Shown here: positions 6,358 through 7,339 of the stretch, one piece after another | Position numbering within the stretch: the stretch's first letter is position 1 | How the letters are laid out: each line of letters opens with the position of its first letter | Source of the DNA: an uncultured Collinsella sp. | Lineage (GTDB): Bacteria > Actinomycetota > Coriobacteriia > Coriobacteriales > Coriobacteriaceae | Assembly (NCBI GenBank): GCA_905211615.1 | Contig: CAJMBB010000096.1 | Span: 1-7,339 of the forward strand | DNA length: 7,339 nucleotides | Direction of reading: 5' to 3' | Program-made: the position numbers and the translations under genes | Notes under the pieces: generated by a model | What the model saw: the letters and a program-made list of their open reading frames with translations, nothing else | The model's database searches: none | What the model was told of the DNA's origin: nothing

Positions 6358-7197
6358 ATGGCGATCTATGTGACATCTGATGCTCACGGGCACGTGCGTG
6401 CGCTTGACGAGGCCCTGTCTAAGATCTCGTTGACGTCCGACGACACGCTGTACGTGCTGGGCGACATGATCGATCGCGGGCCCGATCCGGTCGGCGTTAT
6501 TAAGCTCGTGCGCTCGCTGCCCAACGCCCACGTGCTCAAGGGTAATCACGAGCAGATCATGCTCGATGCCATCATTGGTCAGGATCCGCTCGATGCCGAG
6601 ACCTGGGATATCAACGGTGGCTGGACGACGCGCGAGCAGCTCAACGACATGGAATATGAGGCATACGAGGAACTCGTGCGATGGATGGCCGCGCTGCCGC
6701 TCTACGCGGTGGTCGAGACTGCCGAGCGGCCGTACCTGCTGGTGCACGCCGGCATTCAGACCGAGGCGGCGCGTGCGTTTTTGCTCGAGCATGGTGTCGA
6801 TTGCGGCGACGGCAGGGGAGCGGTCGATGCCGATCGCGAGCTGCTGCAGCAAATGCTCGCCGTACAGTCGTCCGATGACTTGCTCTGGATTCGCCATGGC
6901 TATTGGGATGCCCCGACGGGGCTGCTTTCTGCCGAGGGCAAGGGCCCGGTCGTGGTGAGCGGCCACACGCCCACGGTATCGCTTGGGCGCTATTGCGAGG
7001 TCGGTGGTCTGGCGGGGCTCGATGAGGAATCGGGACGCGGGCAGATCGTGCGCTTGGGCGGCGAGGACACTGCCGGTGTGCCCGATCGCATCGACATCGA
7101 CTGCGCCGCCGCCACCGGCTCCGAGTTCGGTCGTGTGGGCATCCTGCGGCTCGATGATAGGGCGGAGTTCTACGCGAACATCAACCCGGGCGAATAA
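6358..7197 (+). CDS. Calcineurin-like metallophosphoesterase, PPP-type (PrpA/ApaH-like)
   Basis: A 279-residue soluble dinuclear-metal phosphatase. The full PPP signature is visible in order: SDAHGH (D8 and H10), GDMIDRGPD (D36, with D39 and R40), GNHE (N63, H64), LVHAGI (H130) and SGHTP (H203). These ligate two metals and bind phosphate. Bacterial members act as serine/threonine or tyrosine protein phosphatases (PrpA type) or as diadenosine-tetraphosphate hydrolases (ApaH, also about 280 residues); sequence alone does not decide between them. Start ATG 6358 is preceded by AAGGAGAGG with a normal gap. It is transcribed alone from the promoter at 6254-6282 and diverges from the antiporter across 253 bases. 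No strong terminator follows. No signal peptide or membrane segment is seen. Confidence 0.9.
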   Translation: MAIYVTSDAHGHVRALDEALSKISLTSDDTLYVLGDMIDRGPDPVGVIKLVRSLPNAHVLKGNHEQIMLDAIIGQDPLDAETWDINGGWTTREQLNDMEYEAYEELVRWMAALPLYAVVETAERPYLLVHAGIQTEAARAFLLEHGVDCGDGRGAVDADRELLQQMLAVQSSDDLLWIRHGYWDAPTGLLSAEGKGPVVVSGHTPTVSLGRYCEVGGLAGLDEESGRGQIVRLGGEDTAGVPDRIDIDCAAATGSEFGRVGILRLDDRAEFYANINPGE

Positions 7198-7339
7198 TCG
7201 GTGCAAGGGGTAGCTAATTTTGGACGGGGCCTTTTTTGACCACTTTTGCCCTTCTGCCCGCTAATTGATTTCTCTGGGACGGGCATTAAATAAGGCTCTG
7301 TTAGACCAGGATTGACATGCCGACCTGCCGGCTAACTCG
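7198..7339. other. Gene-free right end with weak signals
   Basis: No supported gene. The segment holds GGTAGCTAATTT (7209-7220, also found after the antiporter), a run of six T (7231-7236) without a clear stem before it, a weak 6-bp hairpin TGCCCG/CGGGCA (7255-7260 with 7280-7285) followed by ATTAAATAA rather than a T run, and a consensus-like TTGACA (7312-7317) whose matching -10 would fall at or beyond the window edge. The weak hairpin could serve as the phosphatase terminator. Confidence 0.3.

Noticed and set aside
6156..6359. Minus-strand 67-codon frame in the divergent gap
   Set aside because: Covers the phosphatase promoter, dyad and leader, has a basic low-complexity sequence and no good ribosome site.
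6298..7206. Minus-strand open frame of 302 codons opposite the phosphatase
   Set aside because: The plus-strand frame carries all five PPP motifs, a ribosome site and a promoter; the minus frame carries none.
7221..7236. Terminator at the T run after the phosphatase
   Set aside because: No stem of useful length could be formed directly upstream of the T run.
7317..7339. ATG at 7317 as the start of a new plus-strand gene
   Set aside because: Only seven codons remain in the window, there is no clear ribosome site, and it overlaps the TTGACA hexamer.
1..7339. CRISPR array, tRNA, rRNA, insertion sequence, phage or defence genes
   Set aside because: No regularly spaced repeats, cloverleaf, transposase or phage-like protein was seen on either strand.

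Overview
The window is high-GC bacterial DNA with densely packed genes and leads that are mostly strong purine-rich ribosome sites. The protein sequences (a short clostridial-type SerA with an ACT domain, a SerC next to it, a compact DUF1015 protein, and an NhaP2/CvrA-like antiporter) read most like a Coriobacteriia gut actinobacterium such as Collinsella. That assignment is inferred from family resemblance and composition. There is no rRNA gene or other marker that proves it.

Layout. From left to right on the minus strand lie a DUF1015-family gene cut off by the window edge (1-482), an M20 zinc peptidase/deacylase (522-1742), serA (1918-3081), serC (3151-4275) and an NhaP2-type cation/proton antiporter (4503-6104). 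A single plus-strand gene, a calcineurin-like PPP-type phosphatase (6358-7197), diverges from the antiporter. The last 142 bases (7198-7339) hold no gene that I can support.

Transcription as read from the sequence. serC and serA form one minus-strand operon with a 69-base gap. A strong intrinsic terminator (1821-1855) closes it. The M20 gene then restarts from its own TACAAT promoter, over which lies a perfect 6-bp-arm dyad. The DUF1015 gene follows M20 after 39 bases and probably shares that transcript. The phosphatase has a good sigma-70-like promoter (TTTCCA, 17 bases, TACAAT), a near-perfect 17-bp dyad in its leader and a hairpin just before its ribosome site.

Function. SerA oxidises 3-phosphoglycerate and SerC transaminates the product, giving phosphoserine for serine, glycine and one-carbon supply. 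No serB is in the window. DUF1015 genes are recurrent neighbours of serA/serC in other bacteria, so the cluster may be a serine-metabolism neighbourhood with two poorly understood members (the peptidase and the DUF1015 protein). The antiporter and phosphatase look like ordinary housekeeping genes.

I did not find a clearly new multi-gene system. The points most worth a second look are a lysine in SerA where the catalytic glutamate is expected, a compact DUF1015 variant, dyads in the M20 and phosphatase control regions, and a protein-like small reading frame without a normal start just downstream of the antiporter.
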